Assembly (NCBI GenBank): GCA_028821635.1 | Contig: JAPPDO010000403.1 | Location: forward strand, 1-8,457 | Length of the DNA stretch: 8,457 nt | DNA from: Ekhidna sp. | GTDB lineage: Bacteria; Bacteroidota; Bacteroidia; Cytophagales; Cyclobacteriaceae | Reading direction: 5' to 3' | Part shown: positions 1-5,954 of the stretch, piece after piece | Position numbering within the stretch: the first letter of the stretch is position 1 | How the letters are laid out: the number at the start of each line of letters is the position of its first letter | Program-made: the position numbers and the translations under genes | Notes under the pieces: generated by a model | What the model saw: only the letters and a program-made list of their open reading frames with translations | What the model was told of the DNA's origin: nothing | Databases searched by the model: none

Positions 1-64
1 AGTTGATCCCGCTGAGAACCTCTAAATTGTCATGACAGAATATCGTTCGGTTGTCTACGTTCAT
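1..64 (-). CDS. DNA methyltransferase, N-terminal fragment (cut by window edge)
   Basis: Only the first 21 codons, read leftwards from an ATG at 62-64, lie in the window; the gene continues beyond base 1. The peptide starts MNVDNRTIFCHDNLEVLSGI. The segment H-D-N-L-E-V-L-x-G-I-N is the usual opening of beta-class (type III Mod-like or m4C/m6A) site-specific DNA methyltransferases, where it is followed shortly by the catalytic DPPF/DPPY motif. That catalytic motif would lie outside the window, so the class is inferred from this short stretch alone. A well-spaced promoter lies directly upstream. The AIPR gene lies 242 bases further upstream on the same strand, so this enzyme could protect DNA from a nuclease encoded there, or it may belong to a separate restriction system running off the left edge. 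Confidence 0.7.
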   Translation of the reverse strand, partial: MNVDNRTIFCHDNLEVLSGIN

Positions 65-71
65 GGTGGTG

Positions 72-102
72 CAAAGAAACGGCTAATCTGTTTTGCTGCA
101 AA
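72..102 (-). promoter_or_regulatory. Bacteroidota-type promoter for the left-edge methyltransferase
   Basis: On the minus strand TTTG (99-102) is followed after exactly 19 bases by TTTCTTTG (72-79), which matches the Bacteroidota -7 box TAnnTTTG at 7 of 8 positions. The -7 box ends seven bases before the ATG at 64, so the transcript would have almost no 5' leader. Found by eye only. Confidence 0.5.
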
Positions 103-145
103 TAGCTCAGGCGTTCTTGCTTTTTGCTTTGTTTCGAGTTAAGTT

Positions 146-169
146 TTACAACTTTGTAATAGAAAGTTG
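146..169. repeat. Two overlapping inverted repeats, possible operator
   Basis: TTACAA-CT-TTGTAA (146-159) is a perfect palindrome with a two-base centre. Overlapping it, CAACTTT (149-155) and AAAGTTG (163-169) form a second perfect inverted repeat with a seven-base spacer. They lie about 45-65 bases upstream of the -33 element of the left methyltransferase promoter, in the 242-base gap after the AIPR stop. There is no T-run next to either arm on the minus strand, so a terminator is unlikely. A regulator site, or alternative RNA hairpins, is possible. The rest of 65-306 shows no convincing gene. Confidence 0.35.
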
Positions 170-306
170 CTGCTTGTAGTTGTTATTAGTTCACTCTTTG
201 TTTATTATGAGCTTTGTACTTGCATGTTTGTCTTATCTTATTCCTTTTTCTAATCCTATAATTTTTGGCATCTCATCATTTTTGTTATACTTACTATATT
301 ATATTG

Positions 307-2091
307 TTAAATCTTCATTTTTTCAAAAATCTCTTTTAATTTATCATATTCTTTCTTATTATATTCTTGCAATGCTTGTATATGAGTATTAAGTGTATGA
401 TCCATTAATTTCTTATCAATTTTCTCGTTGATAATTACATTGTACTCTTTCTTATCATGAGAGTCAATATATTTCTTAGAAAGCATTTTGAAGTTGTTGT
501 AAACAAAATTTAAGTCATCAGATGTTACTTTATCAAAAAAAATCCGAGCATTTAATCCAATTTCTCTTAGGTAATGGCCAATGAAATTTATGAGATAATA
601 AGGTGAAGGAGTTTTTTTGTCTTCGCTGTCCTTTTGGTCTTTCTCTGCCCTTTTGTACAAAAAAACTAATTTAGACATACTCTCAGTAGTAAGTAATTCA
701 TTTATTTTACAAGAAAAAGATTGATAGTATTCTTTACTCGTAGGCTTTAGTAGATATTTCTTTTTCTGATACGCGAAATAAGCATCTCTGAAAAGAGCCC
801 CGATTATTTGTAACAATGTTTCTAATTCGATTTGCAACTCAGTAAGGCGTTCAAAATTGTATAATTCTTGAGAGTTATTGTTTGCAACGTTTCTTAATTC
901 ACCAGACAATTTTTGATCACTGTATCGTTCTTTGAATTGAAATCTATCACTTTGTTTAACACGAAGTAAAATGCCATAATTTAGTAATTTTTTTTTAACA
1001 GTAAAGAAAGGCTGGAGTGTTGCACCAAATATTTTTTCGTTAATAGAATTTTGACTATTAGTGTATTTAACTATATCTCGATAAAAATTAGTGTTTTTGT
1101 TTTCTAAAACAAGAATTTTCACCATTACATAGACATCAGAATAAGACTCTTTGTAATCTTCTTCATTTTTAAGCACTTCGGCAATTGAACTGACTGTTTG
1201 GCAGCCATTTACGATTTGTGGATTATAAATTTCTATTGACTTTGAATTTGCTTTAGCTTTATTACAAATAATAGTTATTCCATTATTGTAATAAAAAAAA
1301 TTGTTACGTTCTTTCGGGTCTTTTAATGTGGTAATTATGCCTTTATTAATGCCACTTGTTCCACCTAAATATTCTCGAATATTTTCTTCAAAAAGTGGGT
1401 ACTGCCTATCTTCTGCATCTTTCCAAAGCTGAAAAACATCTGAAACTTTAGCCATTACATAATAGGCTTCGGACATGTGTGGTAATTCGTATTCCTTTGG
1501 TCTTATTGCCAAATAAGACCCCTTGTTTTTAATGTTCAGATTCGTATTGAGTTTTGGATGATCTTTATAGGACTTCCCAAAGTATTTTTCTTCTATGGCT
1601 TTAAGGAAGAAAAGTTCTGCAAATGCTTTATTTTGGTCATGATCCTTTATTACTGATTCTAAATCCGAATTAGTCAAGTCATTTGTAACATAAAAATGGA
1701 GGAATATTTTATAATCCTCATCCTTTTTTACTTTGGTATATATGTCTTGAAGGTCTCTGCTTTTATTATAACTGCCTTCATTTAGTTTGGATAATGGACG
1801 AGTTAAAAAATCCGACAGTTCTTTTGAACTCAGTTTAGTGTTTGTGTCATAGTACTTATTCTGAACTATATACAGTTCCTTGTCCTCTTCGTAGTGAACA
1901 TAGCAGTCAATTCCTTTGTCATTGTATTCAGTAATATTTGAACTACACGCCTCTTCATCAAGATTGTATAGGTTACTAAGTACCCAGTAATTAAAAGTGT
2001 ACTCATCCTTTTTTATATGCGGATCCCATGATAACTTTTTCTGTAGTAATTCTATATCTTCTTTTATTTGTTCTCTGAATGTGTCTTCCAT
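307..2091 (-). CDS. AIPR family protein with N-terminal PD-(D/E)xK-like region
   Basis: A 594-residue protein of the AIPR family (abortive infection phage resistance). The family is common in defence islands beside restriction systems, but its mechanism is poorly defined. Family marks are L-F-E-E-N-I-R-E-Y-L-G at about 233-243, FYYNNGITIIC (266-276), PQIVNGCQTV (291-300) and YTNSQNSI (343-350). Nearer the N-terminus, G-I-D (60-62) is followed by two strand-like stretches ending in VQNKYY (76-81). This D-x14-QxK arrangement resembles Mrr-type PD-(D/E)xK nucleases, with D62, Q77 and K79 as candidate active-site residues, so DNA cleavage is plausible but inferred. The C-terminal third is lysine-rich and probably helical. 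The ATG at 2089-2091 has an A-rich leader and no Shine-Dalgarno. The gene is very AT-rich. It is divergent from the restriction-modification pair and followed on its own strand by a methyltransferase gene. It appears intact. Confidence 0.9.
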   Translation of the reverse strand: MEDTFREQIKEDIELLQKKLSWDPHIKKDEYTFNYWVLSNLYNLDEEACSSNITEYNDKGIDCYVHYEEDKELYIVQNKYYDTNTKLSSKELSDFLTRPLSKLNEGSYNKSRDLQDIYTKVKKDEDYKIFLHFYVTNDLTNSDLESVIKDHDQNKAFAELFFLKAIEEKYFGKSYKDHPKLNTNLNIKNKGSYLAIRPKEYELPHMSEAYYVMAKVSDVFQLWKDAEDRQYPLFEENIREYLGGTSGINKGIITTLKDPKERNNFFYYNNGITIICNKAKANSKSIEIYNPQIVNGCQTVSSIAEVLKNEEDYKESYSDVYVMVKILVLENKNTNFYRDIVKYTNSQNSINEKIFGATLQPFFTVKKKLLNYGILLRVKQSDRFQFKERYSDQKLSGELRNVANNNSQELYNFERLTELQIELETLLQIIGALFRDAYFAYQKKKYLLKPTSKEYYQSFSCKINELLTTESMSKLVFLYKRAEKDQKDSEDKKTPSPYYLINFIGHYLREIGLNARIFFDKVTSDDLNFVYNNFKMLSKKYIDSHDKKEYNVIINEKIDKKLMDHTLNTHIQALQEYNKKEYDKLKEIFEKMKI

Positions 2092-2179
2092 ATATATTTT
2101 AGTTTTTCTTAATGGATGTTAAAATTAATGAATAAAAAGATAATCCACATTATCTATTTTAATTGCTCTTAAAACACAA

Positions 2180-2187
2180 CAAACATA
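2180..2187 (-). promoter_or_regulatory. -7 promoter box, candidate for AIPR
   Basis: TATGTTTG on the minus strand matches TAnnTTTG at all eight positions and lies 88 bases upstream of the AIPR start. The nearest TTG (2212-2214) is 24 bases upstream, wider than the usual spacing of about 19, so support is moderate. Confidence 0.4.
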
Positions 2188-2297
2188 TCATCTATATAGT
2201 ATTCCAGGTTACAATTATGTTACTACTGCATATAAAGTTGTATTCTTTTACTTGTATAGCCCCACACCCTCTTTCTCAAAGATACAAAAATGTAGCC

Positions 2298-2320
2298 TTC
2301 TTAGCTGGGCTTTCTTAGCT
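2298..2320. repeat. Tandem 9-mer TTCTTAGCT, 14-base period
   Basis: TTCTTAGCT occurs at 2298-2306 and 2312-2320, so the copies are offset by 14 bases. The repeat lies between the two divergent promoters. It could be a pair of regulator half-sites or a chance duplication. Confidence 0.4.
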
Positions 2321-2380
2321 AGGTTACAAACTGTATATGGAGGGGCATGTTATTTTCTAAAGAATATAATTTTTCTGGCC

Positions 2381-2401
2381 TTCACATGAAGTTAACGTGA
2401 A
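2381..2401. promoter_or_regulatory. Inverted repeat TTCAC-N11-GTGAA, possible operator
   Basis: TTCAC (2381-2385) and GTGAA (2397-2401) are perfect inverse complements with an 11-base spacer that contains GTTAAC (2391-2396). They lie 170 bases upstream of the endonuclease start. The arms are short, so this could be chance. Confidence 0.25.
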
Positions 2402-2570
2402 AGATAACTTATGATTCAGTTTCTTCTTTGCTTTAGCTTACACCTCATCATTCTTTGTCATAATGTTGCTACTTCAAATGTAAGTGACAATTTTTTGATA
2501 ATTCTCTAGTGGAGTGGGGGTTCATGTATTGAAAAGTAAACTTTAAACAACTATCCGGTGCAACAAAACA

Positions 2571-3056
2571 ATGGACGATTATAAAGCGATAGAAATTGAA
2601 ACAGCAAAAAAGTATGGTGCAACTACTAAAGGGACAAGAAAATCCATTGGTGACTTTTTGCTAGATGACGATATACAAAAACCTGTAAATGTTAAGAGTA
2701 ATAATATTGCAAAAAATAATTATTCTCCAAATATAATCTCAGCTAAAAGACTAATTAAATGGCTGCGGCAGGATGGAAATCACTTGTATTTTATTTTCGT
2801 AAATTATAAAAAGACAGAGCAAAGTATTGAAGTTATTGACGATTCAGGTTTGGTTTCTGTGGAACATCTGAGCTGGCATTGCCTGACCATTGAAACTCAA
2901 GGATGGGGTGTAATCCAAATGGTGGGCGACCTGAAAACAGATAAAACACAGGATAAAAAAGGTTTTTTTCGGGGGATGAGGCAAGCTTACGAAAGATATA
3001 TTGATAAAGAAACGCAAAAAATGGCAAAAATTAGGGAAATGATAAAAGATTTTTAG
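2571..3056 (+). CDS. Putative type II restriction endonuclease, PD-(D/E)xK-like
   Basis: A 161-residue protein directly ahead of a DNA methyltransferase gene. The putative active site is G-D-F-L (27-30) followed by P-V-N-V-K-S-N-N (38-45). D28 and K42 fit the D...(D/E)xK nuclease core, but the usual acidic residue of the xK motif is Asn40. Glu8 or Glu10 in the first helix could help bind metal. The segment K-N-N-Y-S-P-N-I-I-S-A (48-58) and the following helix look like part of the same compact nuclease domain. At 161 residues the protein is at the small end for a restriction enzyme. The ATG at 2571 is the only good start, since an in-frame TAA lies at 2544-2546 with no ATG between. The stop and the methyltransferase start form TAGTATG with one base between, indicating translational coupling. 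The call rests on this pairing and the weak motif; the recognition site is unknown. Confidence 0.72.
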   Translation: MDDYKAIEIETAKKYGATTKGTRKSIGDFLLDDDIQKPVNVKSNNIAKNNYSPNIISAKRLIKWLRQDGNHLYFIFVNYKKTEQSIEVIDDSGLVSVEHLSWHCLTIETQGWGVIQMVGDLKTDKTQDKKGFFRGMRQAYERYIDKETQKMAKIREMIKDF

Positions 3057-3057
3057 T

Positions 3058-4785
3058 ATGCCTTACCCGAAAATATATATCACGGATGTTGTATTAGATT
3101 TTTTCATGAAGAATCAAGGGCTGCTATCAAATTATTCAGAGATGAACTCGGTCGTTAAAGATGTTAGCGGAATAAACAATTTTTTCGCTAATCAAGATGA
3201 GGCAACAGAATTTCTAACAGAAATTAGATTGAATCAATCTATTGTTTCGGAACCTAACAGGAGAGAGTATGGAGACTTTCAAACAAACCAACATTTAGCC
3301 CGGGAAGTTGCTGATTACGTATACTCCAAAACCAAAGATTTTGAATTTGTCTTAGAACCCACCTGTGGTAAAGGTAATTTTATTCTTGCCTGCATCTCAC
3401 AATTTAAAAAACTCAGAAAAATAACAGGTGTGGAGATTTACAAGCCCTACGTTTGGAGGACAAAGCTTAGCATATTGACCTCTTATCTATCCAATCCTAA
3501 TGGTCAGAAACCCGAAATTGACATTATTCATGGAGACGCATTTGAATTTGATTATCCGGCATTAGCTGGCTCAACAAGGCACTTAAAAACCTTAATTATT
3601 GGAAATCCTCCTTGGGTCACTAATTCCGAGCTAGGTTCAATTGAATCAGAAAATCTACCCGGTAAATCTAATTTCAAAAAGCATGGCGGACTGGATGCTA
3701 TAACCGGAAAAGGAAATTTTGACATAGGAGAGTATATTTCCTACACAATGCTGAAATGCTTTGACAGACATGAGGGACTATTTGCATTTCTAATTAAAAA
3801 CTCTATAGTTAAAAATATAATTCATGATCAAAGAACAAATCATTTCCGAATTGGGAGTCCTGAAAAATTAAGTATTGACTCTAAAAAAGAATTTAATGTC
3901 TCCGTAAGTGCATGTTTGTTTTTAACCCATTTAAATGCCAAACCTGCCCAAATTTGTAAAGAGTTAAACTTTTACAGCTATGAGCTTAATACAACGTTTG
4001 GTTGGTATAATGACAAGTTTGTGAATTCAATTGATGATTATAAAAAGGCAGGTATTGTAGATGGCGAATCAGTTTTTACCTGGCGTTCGGGAGTAAAACA
4101 TGACTGCTCGAAAGTGATGGAACTTGATCGAATTAATAATCATTTTAAAAATGGTTTAGGAGAAGAAATAAAAATAGAAGATGACCTGGCTTATGGATTA
4201 TTAAAAAGTTCGGACTTGAAAAATGCCAAAACCAATTCTTTTAGGAAGCTTACAATTATAACACAAAAAAAAATAGGTCAGAAAACGGCATATATAGAGA
4301 ATAAACTTCCTCTCACCTATCAATATTTACATTCACATAAAGAGTTTTTTGATAAGCGTAAATCTTCTATTTATAAAGATAAACCGGATTTTTCAATTTT
4401 CGGTATTGGAGATTACTCTTTTTCACCCTATAAAGTTGCTATTTCAGGGCTTTACAAATCAACACATTTCACTCTGGTTAGTCCAAAAGGCGAAAAGCCA
4501 ATCATGCTTGATGATACTTGCTATTTTATTGGGTTTGATGATTTAAAAATAGCGGAGATTGCTTATTATCTGGTTAATTCTGAGTGGGTTCAAAAATGCC
4601 TAAAATCAATAATATTTCCCGACTCTAAACGGCCCATAAATAAGGAAATATTAATGCGTATTGATTTTGAAAAAGCTTTTGAAAACACGGACTTTGAGAA
4701 GGCTTCAAAAAAGATAAGAGGACTAAAAAAAGAACATTGGGAAGCATTTGGAGAAATGGTAAAAAAGGCGATTCTGAATAAATAA
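3058..4785 (+). CDS. Type II DNA adenine-N6 methyltransferase, gamma type (NPPW)
   Basis: A 575-residue S-adenosylmethionine-dependent methyltransferase that would protect host DNA from the endonuclease encoded just upstream. Motifs run in gamma-class order. Motif X is YGDFQTNQHLAREV (71-84). Motif I, for cofactor binding, is VLEPTCGKGNFIL (98-110). The acidic motif II is G-V-E-I (124-127), motif III is H-G-D-A (158-161), and the catalytic motif IV is NPPW (183-186). NPP(Y/F/W) in this order is typical of m6A enzymes of the TaqI/Eco57I-like group. The roughly 390 residues after motif IV would contain the remaining fold and the target-recognition domain, and the first 65 residues are an extra helical N-terminus. 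The reading frame is intact. One base separates it from the endonuclease stop, so the nuclease gene precedes the methylase gene in one operon. I cannot name the target sequence. A 238-base gap follows, with a convergent HNH gene. Confidence 0.92.
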   Translation: MPYPKIYITDVVLDFFMKNQGLLSNYSEMNSVVKDVSGINNFFANQDEATEFLTEIRLNQSIVSEPNRREYGDFQTNQHLAREVADYVYSKTKDFEFVLEPTCGKGNFILACISQFKKLRKITGVEIYKPYVWRTKLSILTSYLSNPNGQKPEIDIIHGDAFEFDYPALAGSTRHLKTLIIGNPPWVTNSELGSIESENLPGKSNFKKHGGLDAITGKGNFDIGEYISYTMLKCFDRHEGLFAFLIKNSIVKNIIHDQRTNHFRIGSPEKLSIDSKKEFNVSVSACLFLTHLNAKPAQICKELNFYSYELNTTFGWYNDKFVNSIDDYKKAGIVDGESVFTWRSGVKHDCSKVMELDRINNHFKNGLGEEIKIEDDLAYGLLKSSDLKNAKTNSFRKLTIITQKKIGQKTAYIENKLPLTYQYLHSHKEFFDKRKSSIYKDKPDFSIFGIGDYSFSPYKVAISGLYKSTHFTLVSPKGEKPIMLDDTCYFIGFDDLKIAEIAYYLVNSEWVQKCLKSIIFPDSKRPINKEILMRIDFEKAFENTDFEKASKKIRGLKKEHWEAFGEMVKKAILNK

Positions 4786-4857
4786 TATCATTGTGAAAAA
4801 ATACGAACAACCAACAGGCATTATAGTAAATAGCCTCTTAGTAGATGGCAACGCACC

Positions 4858-4877
4858 AGATGCAGGATGTTGCATCT
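4858..4877. repeat. Perfect 7-base hairpin in the convergent gap
   Basis: AGATGCA (4858-4864) and TGCATCT (4871-4877) are perfect inverse complements around the six-base loop GGATGT. The hairpin lies 72 bases after the methyltransferase stop, in the gap 4786-5023 between convergent genes. No T-run follows on either strand, so it is not a classic terminator. It overlaps a weak GTG-initiated 62-codon ORF (4793-4981) that I do not regard as a gene. Confidence 0.4.
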
Positions 4878-5023
4878 CGTTCCGAAACAAGTTAAAGGGT
4901 TTTACTCAATTCTTTTATTGGTTTATAGTAATACGTTATCCTGATTGTATTGCTCCATGTCTGAAAGATATGAAGTTGTAGCCTTTTTGTCATGCTATTC
5001 TTAAATCGGGAAGCTCCAGCCGG

Positions 5024-5341
5024 CTAGTGCAATTTGTTATGGCAAGGTCTGCATATAGAGACGAGCCATTTTATTGGTTCTTTTCCAATGCTATATTTTG
5101 CATATTTAAGATGATGCACTTCGGTAGCCCTTGCACCACAATAAACACATTTCCAATTATCACGTTTTAGGACAACATACCTTTTTCGTTTCCATGCGTC
5201 TGATTTTAAATATACATTTCGGTAGTAGTCTCTTCTTCTCCGATGCTCAGTCCTAAACAGTCGCTGTCCGGATTTCTTTAAGGCAGAGATTAATACAAAG
5301 AAGAAGACGATGCCTAATATAATCAGAACCAAATCACCCAT
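5024..5341 (-). CDS. Membrane-anchored HNH endonuclease
   Basis: A 105-residue protein in two parts. Residues 3-20 (DLVLIILGIVFFFVLISA) form one hydrophobic membrane helix, followed by a strongly basic linker at 22-40 (RRRR at 34-37). Residues 44-105 form a compact HNH nuclease: S-x-A-W-K-R-K-R (47-54), zinc-site C65-x-x-C68, E75-V-H76-H77 with the catalytic His, then C97-x-x-C100-H101 and a C-terminal H105. The basic residues after the helix suggest, by the positive-inside rule, that the nuclease faces the cytoplasm. HNH domains nick or cut DNA with one metal ion; the target here is unknown. It might attack DNA entering at the membrane or act in DNA repair. The ATG at 5339-5341 is the natural start. 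The gene is last in the minus-strand run, separated by 91 bases and an inverted repeat from the gene upstream. Confidence 0.82.
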   Translation of the reverse strand: MGDLVLIILGIVFFFVLISALKKSGQRLFRTEHRRRRDYYRNVYLKSDAWKRKRYVVLKRDNWKCVYCGARATEVHHLKYAKYSIGKEPIKWLVSICRPCHNKLH

Positions 5342-5370
5342 TTAACTTATGTTTTATTCTATCTGATATT

Positions 5371-5392
5371 TAATAGAAGGCACCTTCTATTA
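5371..5392. repeat. Perfect 10-base inverted repeat, TAATAGAAGG-CA-CCTTCTATTA
   Basis: The two 10-base arms (5371-5380 and 5383-5392) are exact inverse complements around CA. The repeat lies 40 bases beyond the stop of the secreted-protein gene and 29 bases before the HNH start. It could be a terminator-like hairpin for the former or an operator for the latter. On the minus strand it is followed by AAATATCAG rather than a T-run, which weakens the terminator reading; on the plus strand GGTATATTTT follows. Confidence 0.55.
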
Positions 5393-5432
5393 GGTATATT
5401 TTGTAATTACACTTAGGTAGGATGGTGAGGGG

Positions 5433-5807
5433 TTAATCTAATCCCTCACATATCATTGTATCAAATTCTAATTCAAGCTGCGAAACTCCGTAGTCCCTCA
5501 TAACCCACTTGTAATTTCTTAGCATATAAGCATTTCCATTATCTAAATAGATCCATTCGTCTACTCCTTTTCCTGCTCTTTTTATATCGCCATTTGCAGA
5601 TGAGGCAACGGGTGCTACATAATATCTTTTCTTAACGATCCTTTTACATTTTCCTCTTTTTATCTGTTCCTCTCCTTCTCTTTCTGTATATCCTTTTGAT
5701 TGGGTTCGCTCAGACAACTTTTTGTAGAATCTAATAGGGGTCATTCGATTTTGACCGTAAGCCGACAGGGTTAAGAATGTTAGGATGTATATGGCTGTTA
5801 ATCTCAT
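5433..5807 (-). CDS. Small secreted protein of unknown function
   Basis: A 124-residue protein that I do not recognise. The ATG at 5805-5807 gives a clean Sec signal peptide, MRLTAIYILTFLTLSAYGQ, with likely cleavage near residue 19 by signal peptidase I. A longer frame from a TTG at 5834 would put nine extra residues before the signal, so the ATG is preferred. The mature part is basic at first (KKLSERTQSKGYTER, then RGKCKRIVKKRYY) and aromatic-rich later (DEWIYLDNGNAY, YKWVMRDYG). It ends with an acidic stretch, L-E-L-E-F-D-T-M-I-C-E-G. There are two Cys, one in the basic and one in the acidic part. It is probably periplasmic or exported. It follows the lipoprotein and the small ORF on the same strand, and a perfect TATATTTG box four bases before the ATG may give it its own promoter. 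Confidence 0.7.
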   Translation of the reverse strand: MRLTAIYILTFLTLSAYGQNRMTPIRFYKKLSERTQSKGYTEREGEEQIKRGKCKRIVKKRYYVAPVASSANGDIKRAGKGVDEWIYLDNGNAYMLRNYKWVMRDYGVSQLELEFDTMICEGLD

Positions 5808-5811
5808 GAAG

Positions 5812-5819
5812 CAAATATA
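5812..5819 (-). promoter_or_regulatory. -7 box TATATTTG before the secreted-protein gene
   Basis: TATATTTG on the minus strand fits TAnnTTTG fully and ends four bases before the ATG at 5807, so the transcript would be practically leaderless. No clear -33 TTTG lies 19 bases upstream; TTTA is about 21 bases away. It would be inside the coding region if the TTG start at 5834 were used. Confidence 0.35.
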
Positions 5820-5870
5820 GGCTTCGGGGATCAATAGTACTAAAGATAGTTGGAGAAAGAAAACTACCGT

Positions 5871-5951
5871 TCACCGTGGGGCATCAGGATAGGATAACAA
5901 GGCAACTGCCACAACAGCAAGGGTAAGGGCTGGGATTAAGGATTTATTCAT
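5871..5951 (-). CDS. 26-residue signal-peptide-like small ORF
   Basis: ATG at 5949-5951 to TGA at 5871-5873. The peptide starts MNKSLIPALTLAVVAVALLS and ends YPDAPR. It has one basic residue, then a hydrophobic core that could span the membrane, then a short polar tail. L-L-S-Y resembles a lipobox (L-L-S-C) whose Cys has become Tyr, so this may be the relic or truncated start of a lipoprotein gene. It may instead be a genuine small membrane peptide. Its ATG lies three bases after the stop of the lipoprotein gene (TGATCCATG), so it is placed for translational coupling. No homolog is known to me. Confidence 0.4.
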   Translation of the reverse strand: MNKSLIPALTLAVVAVALLSYPDAPR

Positions 5952-5954
5952 GGA

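Larger units (their letters stand above)
2092..2570. other. 479-base divergent intergenic region (AIPR / restriction-modification)
   Basis: The region must hold the outward-facing promoters for AIPR (minus) and the restriction-modification pair (plus). I see no ORF longer than about 20 codons and no gene for a restriction controller (C) protein. It contains a TATGTTTG box facing AIPR, a 14-base-period direct repeat of TTCTTAGCT, the nine-base word AGGTTACAA twice (2206-2214 and 2321-2329), and a TTCAC...GTGAA inverted repeat. No good promoter facing the endonuclease gene was found by eye. Confidence 0.5.

Noticed and set aside
180..392. Hydrophobic 70-codon plus-strand ORF
   Set aside because: It starts with TTG, overlaps the 3' end of the AIPR gene antisense by 86 bases, and is Leu/Ile/Tyr-rich as expected from random AT-rich sequence.
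2833..3027. 64-codon minus-strand ORF
   Set aside because: Antisense shadow of the endonuclease gene.
4349..4546. 65-codon plus-strand ORF
   Set aside because: Lies wholly inside the methyltransferase gene in another frame and has no features of its own.
4793..4981. 62-codon plus-strand ORF after the methyltransferase
   Set aside because: It starts with GTG, has no recognisable domain, and carries a perfect hairpin inside it. Spacing of seven bases after the methyltransferase stop is suggestive but not enough.
5808..5834. N-terminal extension of the secreted protein from a TTG start
   Set aside because: It would place nine residues ahead of a clean signal peptide and put a perfect TATATTTG promoter box inside the coding sequence.
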